Source: Paulinella micropora (lineage: Eukaryota; Cercozoa; Imbricatea; Euglyphida; Paulinellidae). Taken from it: a stretch of 64,000 nt of DNA. How positions within the stretch are numbered: position 1 is the first letter of the stretch; each line of letters opens with the position of its first letter. The position numbers and the translations under genes are program-made. This document shows, in pieces, positions 28,323 through 40,248 of this stretch. The stretch lies in NCBI GenBank assembly GCA_019918135.1, contig WBZZ01007004.1:1-64000 (forward strand), read 5' to 3'. The notes under the pieces were generated by a model. It was not told the origin of the DNA. It saw nothing but the letters and a program-made list of their open reading frames with translations, and made no database searches.

Positions 28323-31300
28323 TCAGGCAAAAGATTTTAGTCGAAGGTGAATAAGGGGCACCTCGAGCTTGTCATTCACCTCGAAGTGCAGCTTCGACAA
28401 CTCCTTCCTCACGTCGAAGTTGGGCTTGGCGTCCATCGTGGACTCCTCAGGAAGTAGTAGTGTGCCCGGGGCCGTGTCATTGTCCACCACCAGCACAGCT
28501 CGCTGCTCCGCCTTGCCTCTTCCGGACACGGCTGTCAAGAGCATTCCCTGACTGGCCTCCCCCTTGATCTTGGCGGCTTTGAGATTGCAAAGAAGCACCA
28601 GCGTCAGCGCCTTCAACTCCTCCTCGCTGTATAGGCCTCGCAGACGCGCCACCACCTGTCGAGGCTTCTCTTCTTTCACATCCAGCTGCATCACCCACAG
28701 CTGTTCATCCTTGGGGTGGACAGCCACTTCCATGACGCGCGCTACGCAAATGCACGCACGGTCATGGCGCATCTCTCTTCGTGAGTTATGTCTCGGAACC
28801 TTGCTGTGCCAAGAACGATTTGTAAAATTCTTCTTGCAGTTGACACGACTATGGTTTTTCCTCCTGGTCACGGCCACAGAGTGACTAACCAGTGCAGATA
28901 TGGAATATAGTCGGTCCGGACGGCGGTCCGGCCACGGGAGGGAGATTCCGCGGGGCGGATCCGTCACCTCGCCGTGTCCTTGATGCCGCCGGATTGCTTT
29001 TGGATGCTAGCGGAAGACAGTTTTACACGGTAGGTGTCCCTGGTGGGGCCGTGTCTGCCTTGATACGCAAGGGAGGATTTAAGAGCAAGGCCCTTACTTC
29101 CACCCGCATCCGGACGTTGCTACTCTCTCTCTCTCTTCCCTCTCCTATCTATCTTATCTTATCTTCTCTCCTCTCCTCTCCCTCCCTCCATCCCTAGGTG
29201 TGTGTGCACAAGAGAAGATGAGATCACCTGCCTTCAGCTCCAGTGGAAAGTCGATATTCCCTTCCACCGTGCCTGATACACGTTCAGGGTCATATCTCGA
29301 GCGTGTAGGATGAGTCACGGCGAGTGAAGTGAACGTAAAATGCGGTCAGAGTTTCGGTCCACGCCTGGCAAGGCACGGGACTTTCAAAGATGTAATCATC
29401 TATCGATATTCCGGGGAAAGAAACACTCATCAATCCGAACGGACACCACCTGCAACTGATCAAATATATGGGCGAACTACCTTTGAATTGTTGACGGAAC
29501 TGCTTGACTTGCTCCGCCTGGAATCACAACAGGAGACAAACATTTCGTGTAGGCAACTATCCACACGCAAATCGTGACTCAACACCTGCTGTTCTCTCAG
29601 AGACTTAAATGATGCCCCTCAGTATGATGTCGGGTTAGAAGTTGTAATCAGCGAGAATTTCACCGTCATAGCCACTCAGACATGGAACCATGGCTTGTCT
29701 CTTTTAGTCTGGTGTGGTGAGGAGTAAAACTAAATGGTGTGAAAATGTGTACAAAGCACCGAGATGGCCTGCACGATGGGGCTGGGTTTGCCAAGCTTGT
29801 GGGGGGGTGGAAGGAAGGTGAGCAGATCCAGGGGCGCCGACAGATGGCTGAGAGGCGCTGCGTCCTCGACGAGCGGTAGACCGCACTGCTCCGCGACCGT
29901 CTGGCTGAAGGAAGGAATAAACGGATCCGCCACCACCGCCAACAGATAGGCGACGTTGGTCACCACGCGCATTACGGTTCCACATCGCTTCGTGCCTTCT
30001 TCACCCTGTCAAGCAGCACAGCGGGTCTCAACAGCCTCGAATCGCATGCGAAGACATCAATCCAAATCATTTGGTTCACATGGCAAGGGAATCTACCTGC
30101 TTAAGGAGTTCCCAGGGCTTGGTGTCCTGTTGGTACTGGTTTCCCAGCCGCGACAGTTCCAACACCAGCGATAAGCCCTGCCGCAGTCGCACCTTGTCCA
30201 TAGCGGCCAGATAAGCCTGCAGAACAGAGAAGGCACAACCAGCCGTCGACACCGCATGGCAGCAAGGTAGAGCAAGCAGCTGTTAGTATGCTTTTCCTCA
30301 GAGTGATGCCCTTGTTTGTCATCTATTTACTTCAGACAAAGGTCTTGGTTTTTCCTCACTGAACACAGGTAAAAAAAGAAGGAAATGTGCTGGCCTTATA
30401 GAAAGAACCTGAAGCGTATCCCAGAGCGCCCACACGAATGTCTTGTCTATGTCCTGCTCAGACACGACACACGCACTTGAATTTCCAGACACTGCGTTGA
30501 AGATGGACAAGCCAAGGAGACGAATCAAATATCAGAGGAGGTGTGAGTTCAGTGTTCCGACCAAATGGATCGTAACTCAAACAAGAGGTGTCAGAAAATA
30601 AAATGGTTTTCATCAAATTTGATTAAGGGCATAGAAAGAGGTCATGCGTGGTTTGATTGGGTTGAACCTGTAACGAGGTGCCCTCGGGCACTTGGCCCTT
30701 GAAACGCGACGAGCAAAAGGTCAGCGCCCGGTTGATGAAGTTGCCCAGATTGTTGAGTAGCTCCGAGTTCACCTTTGTGGCGAATTCATCCCTGCATACC
30801 AAAAAAGAGAAAGGGCATCCGAAACCAAAACCAAAACAACTCATGGGTTAATCACGAAACTGAAAATGGGAACGACGTATGTCTATCTCTCGTTCTTAGA
30901 CGAACATCTCGGGAATGGGAGATGCCAGTGGCCAAAGAGATAGTCTGCAAAGACTGCTCTGCCTCTTAGCTCAATGTGCGAGCGAACGTCAGAAGATGAA
31001 AGCAACTGTATCCGCCAATAGTCAAGGCTGGGTTGTATAAACTATCTCCGCCGATGCTCTACACATTTGAGGGAGGGCAATGACCAGACGAACAGCGAGT
31101 CGGAGGTCTCCGGGCGGTTGGACAGCAGGTAATAGCGCCAAGCAAATGCCGGGATCCCTGTACCCTGCGCCCCGTCCCCAAACACACCACTCCCACGAGA
31201 CTTGCTGAATTTTCCCGTTTCGTAGTTGAGGTATTCAGTAGTGGAGATGTGGTGCAGGAAGGTGTAGTTGTCACCCGTCCCCAGCAAAGAGCACGGGAAA

Positions 31301-34300
31301 ATGACTGTATGGAATGGCACGTTGTCCTTTCCCATGAACTGATAAAGCTTGACTTGGGAGGGATTCTTCCACCTATCGAGAAAGAGAATGCAAAGTCACG
31401 GGTGATAACTAGGTTACTAGCTTGGACCACCCCATATGGGCAGCAGGTCACAAAACAAGAGAAAGAAATCCTTTCCGACCAAACTGCACGGAAGAGTAGT
31501 GTGTGGAAAAAATGCATGCCCTAGCAACAGCTTGTGCCATGGGTGCTCCACGTGAAAGGAAACACCCAATGAAAACGTTGCAGAAACAGCTGGCATAAGT
31601 TTGCCGTTGCATGAGGGTTACCATCGCTCCCAGTCTTTGGTGTAGTTGGCTGTGATGGAAAGGTATCCGATGGGCGCGTCGAACCAGACATAGAACACTT
31701 TGTCCGTGAACCCGGGCTTAGGAACCGGGGTCCCCCACTTGAGATCTCTGGTGATACAGCGAGGCTTGAGGCCCGTTTTCAACCATGTCTGTGTGATCAT
31801 GAGCGAGTTGGAGGACCAGTGGCCCTCGACGCTGGCGCGGTCGACGAAGGTGCGCAACTTACCCTCCAGCCCCGGCAGATTCAGAAACAGATGCGTCGTA
31901 TCGCGGACCTCTGGGTTAGGTGTCTTACACACCCAGCACCAGCTGTCGAGCAACTCTGTGGGGTTGAGAAGCTTTTGGCACTTGTCGCACTGGTCACCCC
32001 TCGCATCTTCGTATTTGCAATTGGGGCAAGTGCCATGTATATAGCGATCTGCCAGGAACTTGCTGCAGGAGGTGCACCAAGGCTGCCGCATGGTCGCCTC
32101 CTGCACCCAGCCGTTTGCGTCGTTTTTATTAAAAATGTCATGACAGATTTCTGTCTGCTGCTTGGTTGTGGTGCGTCCGAAATGGTCGAACCGGATGTTG
32201 AACCATTCGTAGATTTCCCGATGAATGGCGTGGTATTTGTCGCATACTTGTTGGGGGGTGAGACCTAACAGAGAGACGACAACACGAAAACGAATATCTT
32301 CACCGAAGCAGCAAGCCATGCTTTCAGGAGGATGACTGCTCAGAGGTAGTGACTAATAAATTTTACATCACAGTCTTTGAACTCAACAACGTTGTAAATA
32401 CATCAAAGCAATCACATGCCCCTTGAACTAGAAGGCAAGGAGTCTGGTACCTTCTTGCATGGCTTTGGTTTCGGTCGCAGTGCCATATTCGTCGGTGCCG
32501 CACATGTAGATAGCATTGTCCCCACGCAAGCGACAGAAACGCGCGAATACATCCGCACTCAGTACGCAACCGATTAAGTTACCCAGATGTGGTACATTGT
32601 TTACGTACGGTAACGCCGACGTGATTAAAATGTTCCTCTTATCCTTCCGTGGCAACTTCGGACCCTTGTGTTCCTGATATTCCTGCTTTCTTTTGCAAGG
32701 CAGGAACGACGACGGTAGCGAGGAATAGGCATCAGGAGCGGAGGAGCCCGAGGCAGAGGGACAGGCAGAAGCGGCGGTGGAGGCAAGCGGGGACTGCGCG
32801 CCGAGCAGGGCATAGAGGTCCTGGAAGAGCTGGCCCACCTCCCCGGTCCTGTCCAAGCCAGGCGACGCTGCAGCAGCGCTGGCCGTCGCGGGTCTGGCAT
32901 GGACATCAATCTCGCAGTGCTTGTGGTAGAAAGAATTGATGATAAAATGTGTGAAGAGGTGTGATTGTATCGCAGTTTTCAATCGCTACAGGACATATGA
33001 TAGCACTGTAGCTAGTACGGCTGGACTTCGCTTTTGTATTGATCAGGTGCCCGGACATCAGCGGGGTCGAGCCCCTCCGCCGCAGGTGTTTTACACAATA
33101 CGATAGGCATGCAAAAACCTTCAACTGACAATGGCGGTGGCATGGCGATGCGCTCTCACTTACCGAGCCGAGGAAGTGTCGCTCCCCTTGATCTCCCGTC
33201 GGACAGCTCGCAGTGGACTGACGGTTCTTTTGGCATGAGAGAGCTGGATAGCGACATCGCTCGACACACCGAGAGAAGATAAAGCTTCTTGAAAAATATC
33301 AGACTTGAACAGCGACTCCGACCACTTGCGAAGCGAAGGAAGTCCAAGTTGGTCTTGCGAAATACGACCTGGCAGATCAACAAAGCCAAACGATGACTAG
33401 CTTGCATCTTAGGTGTTACATACAAATCTTGAGTGATCGCCAATATCAGACGATTACTTTTTCTTTGTCTTAGTATGTCAGCCTGCTCTAGCCTCAAGTA
33501 GACCATCGCAAACCAGAGGTAGCGGACGCATGGTGAGTATTGAGGCCATTTCTCTCTCATCTGTGCGTGTATGTATGTGTATGTGTGTGTCTATTCTGCT
33601 TGCTCTCTTTCTTTCCGCTTTCCTTCCTTCCGTCAATACTTCCTTTGTCCCTTTCGTCGTCTTTTTAAAATTGCGTTTTTGCTTTTCTTCACCTCGCTTG
33701 CATAGTCAGGTACCGGATAGTTCTGCTTGCTCTCTTTTCTTTCCGCTTTCCTTCCTTCCGTCCATATTTCCTTTGTCCCTTTCGTCCTCTTTTTAAAATT
33801 GCGTTTTTTGCCCTTTCTTCACCTCGCTTACATAGTCAGGTACCGGATAGAAAAGGGAATAGAGATGCTGCAAGCAGCATGTCTGACGCGGAGGCGTTCA
33901 GGAGTGTTTTGCACAGAACCTATAGCAAATAAGGAGAAATACAACAGTGCAATAAAAATGAAGTGAAAAATGACCTGGGATGACGAGGCTAATTCTTCAC
34001 AGTATTCCAAAGCTGATTTGGCATCGGCCAAACCCTCTCCGGAGTTCGAGGCCCAATTATCCAGAGCAGGATTCAGCGTGCAAAAAACGAAGTCTAGTAG
34101 ACTGTCTACCTGGCGTCAGACAGACAAAGTTTTTGAAATGTTCGATAGGAACAAAAAGTAAGCGAGCGAAAGAGACACTCACCACGCCTTGACTGGCAGG
34201 ATCAGCTCCAAGCAGCCGTTCTCTATGGGACGAAGACGTAGAGAGGTAGCGCACGATAGAGGCTGCTTCTGTGATTTCTCTGGCACGATGCGACGCTTGA

Positions 34301-34505
34301 GATTTCTGAGCAGAGTGCGTCACGTCCGGAGGGATACGAAGATATAGTTTCTGGCACAAAGTATTAATGGACGGTCAACAGAGACAACCCTGCAAATTAC
34401 CTCAGTCCTCATCTTGATGTCAACAGCCACCTCTGCACTTTTCCCAACGAGAAGACATCCCAGCACTTCCGACGTGGCAGAAGGAACTCCCATCTCGCAG
34501 TTCAT
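28323..34505 (-). CDS. MARS1: Methionyl-tRNA synthetase, cytosolic type, about 12 or more exons
   Basis: Charges tRNA-Met. Exons traced on the minus strand by GT-AG sites and frame: 34505-34401, 34350-34183 (GST-like N-domain, [20 protein letters not shown]), one ending at 33975, one ending at 33164 (DLPSLRKW-like end of the GST domain), ~32924-32451, 32264-31622, 31372-31085, 30791-30668, 30453-30409, 30216-30097, 30005-29760, 29517-29481, 29272-29228 and 28741-28323. The HIGH motif is VPHLGN, the KMSKS motif is KFSKS, and four CxxC knuckles (CTSC, CPNC, CDKC, CWVC) form the zinc domain. The anticodon-binding part ends [11 protein letters not shown]. The C-terminal exon encodes an EMAPII/OB-fold tRNA-binding domain ([19 protein letters not shown]). 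Junction phases agree from the HIGH exon to the end. Exons of 37-45 bp are notable. The 33.2-34.1 kb exon starts are not resolved. All key motifs are intact, so it is probably a working host gene. Confidence 0.85.
33592..33850. repeat. Tandem duplication in MetRS intron
   Basis: Two head-to-tail units of about 128 bp (33592-33719 and 33720-33850). Both start TTCTGCTTGCTCTC and end CATAGTCAGGTACCGGATAG; they differ at only about ten positions. Pyrimidine-rich on the plus strand. Confidence 0.9.
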
Positions 34506-34930
34506 TTCAATGCCTGTTCCCTCTGTTCAAACTGAGCTAAATTGGTCTTCTTTCTTGCGTTTGCTGTGGGAAGGCACCAGGTGATGCGCAAAAATTTCTA
34601 CACCGGCGCAGTGGAAAATGGAAAAAACAATTGTCGGCCCTCTCGTTTTTTTTTCTGGATTTTCGCTTCCTCCATCCATTTTGCAAATTATCAGTTCTCA
34701 CTGCATGCTCGTCTTACGTCATTGGTACATATCTACCTAAACTGCTAATAGCATTCTTATGTACCTCGTTAGTACTCTCGTTTCTCACAGAATCTTTTTG
34801 GTTGGTCGGTTGGTTGGTTGGTTGGTTGAGAGAGAGAGAGAGAGAGAGATATCGCGGGTTGAGAGAGATATCGCGGGTTCAACCCCGCATGACCATCCAC
34901 CAAAAACAAAAACCATTAGCAAACGACCGT
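34506..34930. other. Upstream region of MetRS
   Basis: About 425 bp before the MetRS start; probably holds its promoter. It contains a short (GGTT)n run followed by (GA)n near 34.80-34.85 kb. No gene or clear promoter motif is seen. Confidence 0.4.
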
Positions 34931-35228
34931 TAGATAAAGGTATGTTGTTGTGACACACTTTTCTTGCGGTGTTCCCCCAATCATGTTGAGCTATTAGACT
35001 GCTATTTGGTAAAAATATAAATTTCTAGAATCTTCCTCCTTACAACCTTACTATATTTTTATCATTTTTGCCGCCTTAGATAAAGGTATGTTGTTGTGAC
35101 ACACTTTTCTTGCGGTGTTCTAATTTGTTCTCCCAATCATGTTGAGCTATTAGACTTCTATTTGGTAAAAATATAAATTTCTATAATCTTCCTCCTTACA
35201 ACCTTACTAGATTTTTATCATTTTTGCC
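34931..35228. repeat. Tandem duplication of ~145-150 bp
   Basis: Two copies (34931-35074 and 35075-35228), each starting TAGATAAAGGTATGTTGTTG and ending near TTTTTATCATTTTTGCC. The second has a ~10-base insertion (TAATTTGTTC). Divergence is low. Confidence 0.9.
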
Positions 35229-35729
35229 TAATAGTCAAATATGATAAAATGAAATCACCAGCCAGCCACAGAGAGAGAGAGAGCGCGAGAGAGAGAGAGA
35301 GAGACAGAGAGAGAGAGAAGAGAGGAGAGAGAGAGAGAGGGGGGGGGGGGAGAGAGAGAGGAGAGGAGAGGAGAGAAGATGGGAGGAGAGAGGGGAGGAG
35401 AGAGAGAGGACAGGAGAGAGAGAGGACAGGAGAGAGAGAGGACAGGAGAGAGAGAGAGGAGAGGAGTGGGGAGGAGAGGGGAGGAGAGGAGAGAGAGGAG
35501 AGGAGGAGAGAGGAGAGGAGAGGAGAGAGAAGGGGAGAGAGGAGAGGAAGGAGAGAGGAGAGAGCAGAGGAGAGAGAAGAGAGCAGAGGAGGGGAGGAGA
35601 GGAGAAGGGAGGAGAGGAGAGGGGAGGGGAGGAGAGGGGAGGAGAGGGGAGGGGGAGGGGAGGAGAGGGGGCGGGGAGGAGAGGGGAGGGGAGGAGACGG
35701 GAGGGGAGGAGAGGAGAGAGAGAGAGAGA

Positions 35730-35791
35730 CTTTTCACGTGGACTTTCCCTGAGATCAATTGTAAAATTGTTTTCTCTCGATAAAAGCGAAG
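35730..35791. repeat. Non-satellite module inside GA satellite, copy 1
   Basis: Complex sequence running from CACGTGGACTTTCCCTGAGA to CTCTCGATAAAAGCGAAG, closely matched at 36088-36144, about 356 bp away. Confidence 0.85.
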
Positions 35792-36087
35792 AAGAAGAAG
35801 AAGAAGGAGGAGGAGGAGGAGGAGGAGAAGGAGAAGGAGAAAGAGAGGAGGAGGAGGAGATAGAGAGAGAGAGGACAGGGGAAAGAGAGGAGGAGGAGGA
35901 GAGAGAGAGGACAGGGGAGGAGGAGGTGAAGAAGAAGAAGAAGAAGAAGGAAGAAGAAGAAGGAAGACAAGACAGGAAGAAAAGAAGAAAGGAAGACAGA
36001 AAGACAGACAGCAAGACTGCAAGAAAGCAAGAAAGCAAGAAAGAAGGAAGAAGAAGAAGAAGAAGAAGAAGAAGAAGAAGAAGAAAA

Positions 36088-36144
36088 CACTTGGACTTTC
36101 CGAGATCAAATGTAAAATTTTTTTTCTCTCAATAAAAGCGAAGA
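36088..36144. repeat. Non-satellite module inside GA satellite, copy 2
   Basis: Runs from CACTTGGACTTTCCGAGATC to CTCTCAATAAAAGCGAAG; marks a higher-order unit of about 356 bp within the satellite. Confidence 0.85.
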
Positions 36145-36643
36145 AGAAGAAGAGAAGAAGAGAGAGAGAGGACAGGGAGGAGGAGGAGGTGGAGAAGAAG
36201 AAGAAGAACAAGAACAAGAAGAACAAGAAAAACAAGAACAAGAACAAGAAGAAGAAGAAGAAGAAGAGAGCAGAAAGCAGAAGGAAGAAGAATGAAGGAG
36301 GAGGAGAAGAAGAAGAAAGAAGAAGAGAAGGAGAAAAGAATGAAGGAGGAGGAGGAGGAGAAGAAGAAGAAAAGGAGAAGAGGAGGAGGAGGAGAAGAAG
36401 AAGAAAAGGAGAAGAAAAGGAGAAGAAAAAGAAGAAGAAGAGAAGAAAAAGAATTTGTTGAAACAGTGCTTGCGTAAAAGAAAGAGAAAGAAAGAAAGAA
36501 AGAAGGAAAGAGAACAGACAACAAGAGAACAACAAGAGAACAACAAGAGAACCAGAAGTTCTACCAGAGAACCAGAGAACCAGAAAAGCAGAACCAGAAC
36601 CAGAACCAGACGCAGACGCAGCCGCAGCAGTATAGCCGCAGCT

Positions 36644-36678
<35 letters not shown>

Positions 36679-37485
36679 CAATAGTAGTAGTAGTAGTACT
36701 AGTACTAGTACTAGTAGGAGGAGGAGGAGGGGGAGGAGGAGGAGAAGAAGAAGAAGACGAAGAAGAAGAAGAAGAAGAAGAAGAAGAAGAAGAAGAAGAA
36801 GAAGAAGAAGAAGAAGAAGAAGCAGCAGCAGAAGAAGAAGGAGAAGGAGGAGGAGGAGAGAAAGAAAGAAAGAAGGAAAGAAAGAAGGAAAGGAAAGGAA
36901 GAAAGAAAGAAAGAAAAAAAGAAAAAGAAAAAAAGAAAAGAAAAAAAGGAGGAAGAAGAAGAAGAAAAAGAAGAAGAAGAAAACGAAGAAGAAGAAAACG
37001 AAGAAGAAGAAGAAAACGAAGAAGAAGAAAACGAAGAAGAAGAAAACGAAGACGAAGAAAACGAAGACGAAGAAGAAAACGAAGACGAAAACGAAAACGA
37101 AGACGAAAATGAAAACGAAGACGAAAACGAAAACTGAAACGAAAACGAAGACGAAAACTGAAACGGAAAGGGAAAGGAAAAGGAAAGGAAAAGGGAAAGG
37201 AAAGGGAAAGGGAAAAGAAAAGAGAAGAAAAGAGCAGAAAAGAGAAGAAAAGAGAAGAAAAGAAAAGGAAAGGAAAGGAAAGAAAAGGAAAGGAAAGGAA
37301 AAGAAAGCAAGCAAGAAAGCAAGCAAGAAAGCAAGGAGGAAAGCCAGCAAGAAAGCAAGGAGGAAAGCCAGCAAGAAAGCAAGCAAGAAAGCCAGGAAGA
37401 AAGCCAGGAAGAAAGCAAGGAAGGAAGGAAGAAAGAAAGGAAGAAAGAAGGGAAGAAAGAAAGGAGGAAGAAAGAAAGGAAGACT

Positions 37486-37663
37486 ACATACATACATACA
37501 TACATACGTACATACATACATACATACGTACATACATGACAGACATAACATACGTAACATATATATATATATGTATATATCATATGTACATATATACATA
37601 CATATTTTCATACATAACACACATAACATACATACATACATACATACATACGTATATACGTAT

Positions 37664-37698
<35 letters not shown>

Positions 37699-37733
37699 AT
37701 ATTATATATATATATGTATGTATGTATGTATGT

Positions 37734-37766
<33 letters not shown>

Positions 37767-37768
37767 TA
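37486..37768. repeat. (CATA)n / (TA)n microsatellite block
   Basis: Runs of CATACATA, TATATA, CACACA and TGTATGTA. Strong slippage-prone DNA between the GA satellite and the foldback element; no gene. Confidence 0.9.
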
Positions 37769-38188
37769 TTTATATATATAAACCTGTCCATTCATACAAT
37801 AAATACAAGCACAGAAAAAACAGAAAAAATGACATAGGAAGCATAGAAAAATGACATAGGAAGCACAAAAACATACCCTTGTTTTACAAAAAAACGACAC
37901 ATGAAGCACACTATGAGATATTTTGACAAAATAACGACAAAAACACCATTTTATTTCATAAAATTGTATACATACTTCGTTTATATGGTTTTTGTCGTTA
38001 TTTTGTCAAAATATCTCATAGTGTGCTTCATGTGTCGTTTTTTTGTAAAACAAGGGTATGTTTTTGTGCTTCCTCCTATGTCATTTTTCTATGCTTCCTA
38101 TGTCATTTTTCTATGCTTCCTATGTCATTTTTTCTGTTTTTTCTGTGCTTGTATTTATTGTATGAATGGACAGGTTTATATATATAAA
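37769..38188. mobile_element. Foldback palindrome (hairpin element)
   Basis: Left arm 37769-37944 and right arm 37987-38188 are near-perfect inverted copies around a 42-bp loop. Outer ends are TTTATATATATAAACCTGTC and its complement. The right arm is longer by one or two extra CTATGCTTCCTATGTCATTT-type units, showing tandem expansion. It has the form of a foldback/MITE-type element, but no coding capacity or clear target duplication is visible next to the TA-rich flanks. Confidence 0.8.
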
Positions 38189-39151
38189 TGATCATCACCC
38201 CCAATGGGGGGAAGGGGGGGGGGGGGGACACTCACGAAGTGAGTGGCAGGGGGGTAGGGGGGATACACATGAACATACAAAAGAAAAAAACATTTTGCGA
38301 CACAGCGACAAAAAAGTGAAATTCTGCCGCAACCTCTGCGGAGGATTGAAGTCGTCCACGGTGCCGCAAAGACATATTCGCGGAAATTTCCTTTTTGGCC
38401 AAAATTGGTGGCATCGGCTCAGCCATAACGGCTATTGTTTTGCTTCCAGTATCCTTAAAAAAAATAAGGACGGGTTAGAAGCGGTATTATGACAATATAG
38501 GCTTTACTCTCAATGGGGGTGGTAATCCTAGTGCTTCAATATCGGGAATTCCTTAAAATAAGGACGGGTTGATGCGGTGAAGAGTAAAACGAATTATAGT
38601 GAAATAAGTCTTTCTAGGTGTCTTTATTTTTTTAATAAAGTCCTTTTTTTTTATAAAGGACTCTAAATAAAGTTTCATTTTTTTCTCAAAAAAGTAATAA
38701 AAAAAAAATAAAAAAAAGTTTAAAAAAGTTTTTTAAAAAAAGTGAGTTTTATGCCCGCGTCAGTCTTTATCGTCTTTTAATAGTAGCACGAATTTTACTA
38801 TATTTCCGCTTAGTATTAATTTGATAAAAAGTTTTTTTTTAAATAAAATGAATACGGTTATTTTTAGTATATACCAGAGAACTTATTTTATATAAATAAT
38901 GCTTATTAATGGTGTACTTAAAAATATTATTTTTATTGAGGTCGGGTTACCTCAACTTTTTATAAAAGGTAAAAAAAATTTATATCCATTTGGACTAGGA
39001 TTAAAAATAAATTTTAAGAACAAAAATAAGGACGGGCAGGTAGGGTTATTTCTCTATAATTCTTCTTCCTGTTCTTCTTATCTTATCTATTATTTACTTG
39101 AAATCTCTCTTACTATTAAAAGAAAATAAAAGAATATAGAATATAAAGGAA
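38189..39151. other. AT-rich region, possible left terminus of PLV 2
   Basis: About 960 bp with a G run (38205-38228) and then A/T homopolymer-rich DNA. AATAAGGACGGG occurs three times (about 38462, 38551 and 39023). AATAAAGTCCTTTTTTT near 38.64 kb recurs near 48.53 kb, on the other side of the gypsy insertion. A sequence CTTAGTATTAATTTG near 38.81 kb resembles CTTAGTATTGATTTG near 18.03 kb at the edge of PLV 1. A 76-codon frame at 38899-39129 has no support as a gene. Confidence 0.4.
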
Positions 39152-39155
39152 ATAG
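39152..39155. repeat. Target duplication of the older solo LTR, left
   Basis: ATAG, matched by ATAG at 48470-48473 at the far side of the same, split LTR. Confidence 0.65.
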
Positions 39156-39225
39156 TGTGCCCAACGATAGCTCGTAAAAAGTCTGTAATACAACCAAAGA
39201 CAGTCCTCAAAAGATGAGAATGATG
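39156..39225 (-). repeat. Older solo LTR, left piece
   Basis: Reverse complement of the last ~70 bp of the gypsy LTR; continues at 48303. The two pieces are separated by the younger gypsy element inserted between them. Confidence 0.85.
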
Positions 39226-39462
39226 TGTAGGCATCACCACCTGGTAGCCGGTAAAAAGTACCTTTTCCTAGTGACAGGTGCACCAGCTTGTTTTTCAGTA
39301 TTATTTGTCCGGATTGGACCTGATACAATTTTATTCCTGGTCTGTTGCAGTTTTCCTTTTTGGCTTCACTTAGCTAATATAACGAGACATTATTCTAATC
39401 TTTTGAGGACTGTGTTTGGTTGTATTACCCAATTTTTACAAGCTATCGTTGGTGGCATTACA
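39226..39462 (+). repeat. Gypsy 5' LTR (237 bp)
   Basis: TG...CA ends. It is the most diverged of the three LTR copies in the window. Confidence 0.9.
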
Positions 39463-40248
39463 TTTAGAGTTCACATCACTAGGGTGATTTCTTTCTGCTT
39501 TGCCACACAGGCAACAGAGTGAATTTTCACTGACCTGTCTCACACGGGGACGTCAGACGAAAACAAATACTCCAACACAGCTCCCTCATAACTCTTTCAC
39601 AAAACAAATAATTTGATTGGTCTCAAGCAGGTGTCTCGTACCCTCTAGCCCAATCAGTATCTGTGTGCTCACAAGGAAACATCAGATACAAACTCTCTGT
39701 CGTTCTTGCTGTTCTCACACAGAGACCAAGAAGAAGGAGGTGGACAGAAGAGTGAAGGAACGCACACAAAACACAAACAAGCATAGGGACAGGAGCACAA
39801 CACTCTACCCTTCTAGTTTGTGCATTTATCTGCATTATCTCACACATACGTCAGAGTATTTTTGCAAATCTCTGATCGTTTTCTAAAGGTAGGTCTGAGA
39901 ACCTATCCGACCGACTGTCGACTTCTCAAGGAGAGCTTTTCTAGCTTCTCTATTACTATCTGTGTGTAGGTCCAAGTGCCTCATACTAGATACAATATAG
40001 AAAAGAAGGAGGAGAAAGTAATCTGAGTAAGAAGCACAGGAAATCAGAGAAAGTCTCAAAGACTATTTTTCTCAAACAAAAACAAACATACAAACAGTGT
40101 TTCATAGAGGACAGGGAATCTCACTCTACCCTCTCTATTAGTTTCTATCTTCACTAGTCAATCGACTGAAGGAGGAACAGAACACAAACGAACAAAACCC
40201 AAACATAGGAGCTGACACTGTCATTCTGTTAATTACTACTACGACATC

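Larger units (their letters stand above)
35262..37485. repeat. GA/GAA-rich purine satellite, ~2.2 kb
   Basis: Almost pure purine plus strand: (GA)n and GAGGG-type units to 35.73 kb, (GAA)n and (GGA)n to 36.4 kb, an AGAACC/AGCAGT/AGTAGT section near 36.5-36.71 kb, then GAA, GAAAAC-GAAGAC, GGAAA and GAAAGCAAGCAA blocks to 37.48 kb. Long open frames on both strands are artefacts of the repeat and not genes. It can form triplex-type DNA and is a likely assembly weak point. Confidence 0.9.

Noticed and set aside
32649-32939. Plus-strand 96-codon frame in the MetRS region
   Set aside because: Antisense of the GC-rich linker of MetRS before the catalytic domain.
35235-37699. Several very long open frames (up to 525 codons) on both strands
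   Set aside because: All are translations of GA/GAA satellite DNA giving Arg/Lys/Glu or Ser/Leu/Phe runs; no complex sequence or start context supports a gene.
38899-39129. 76-codon frame in the AT-rich region before the gypsy element
   Set aside because: Low-complexity Leu/Ile/Lys/Asn composition, no homologue in the other PLV, and no promoter-like motif.
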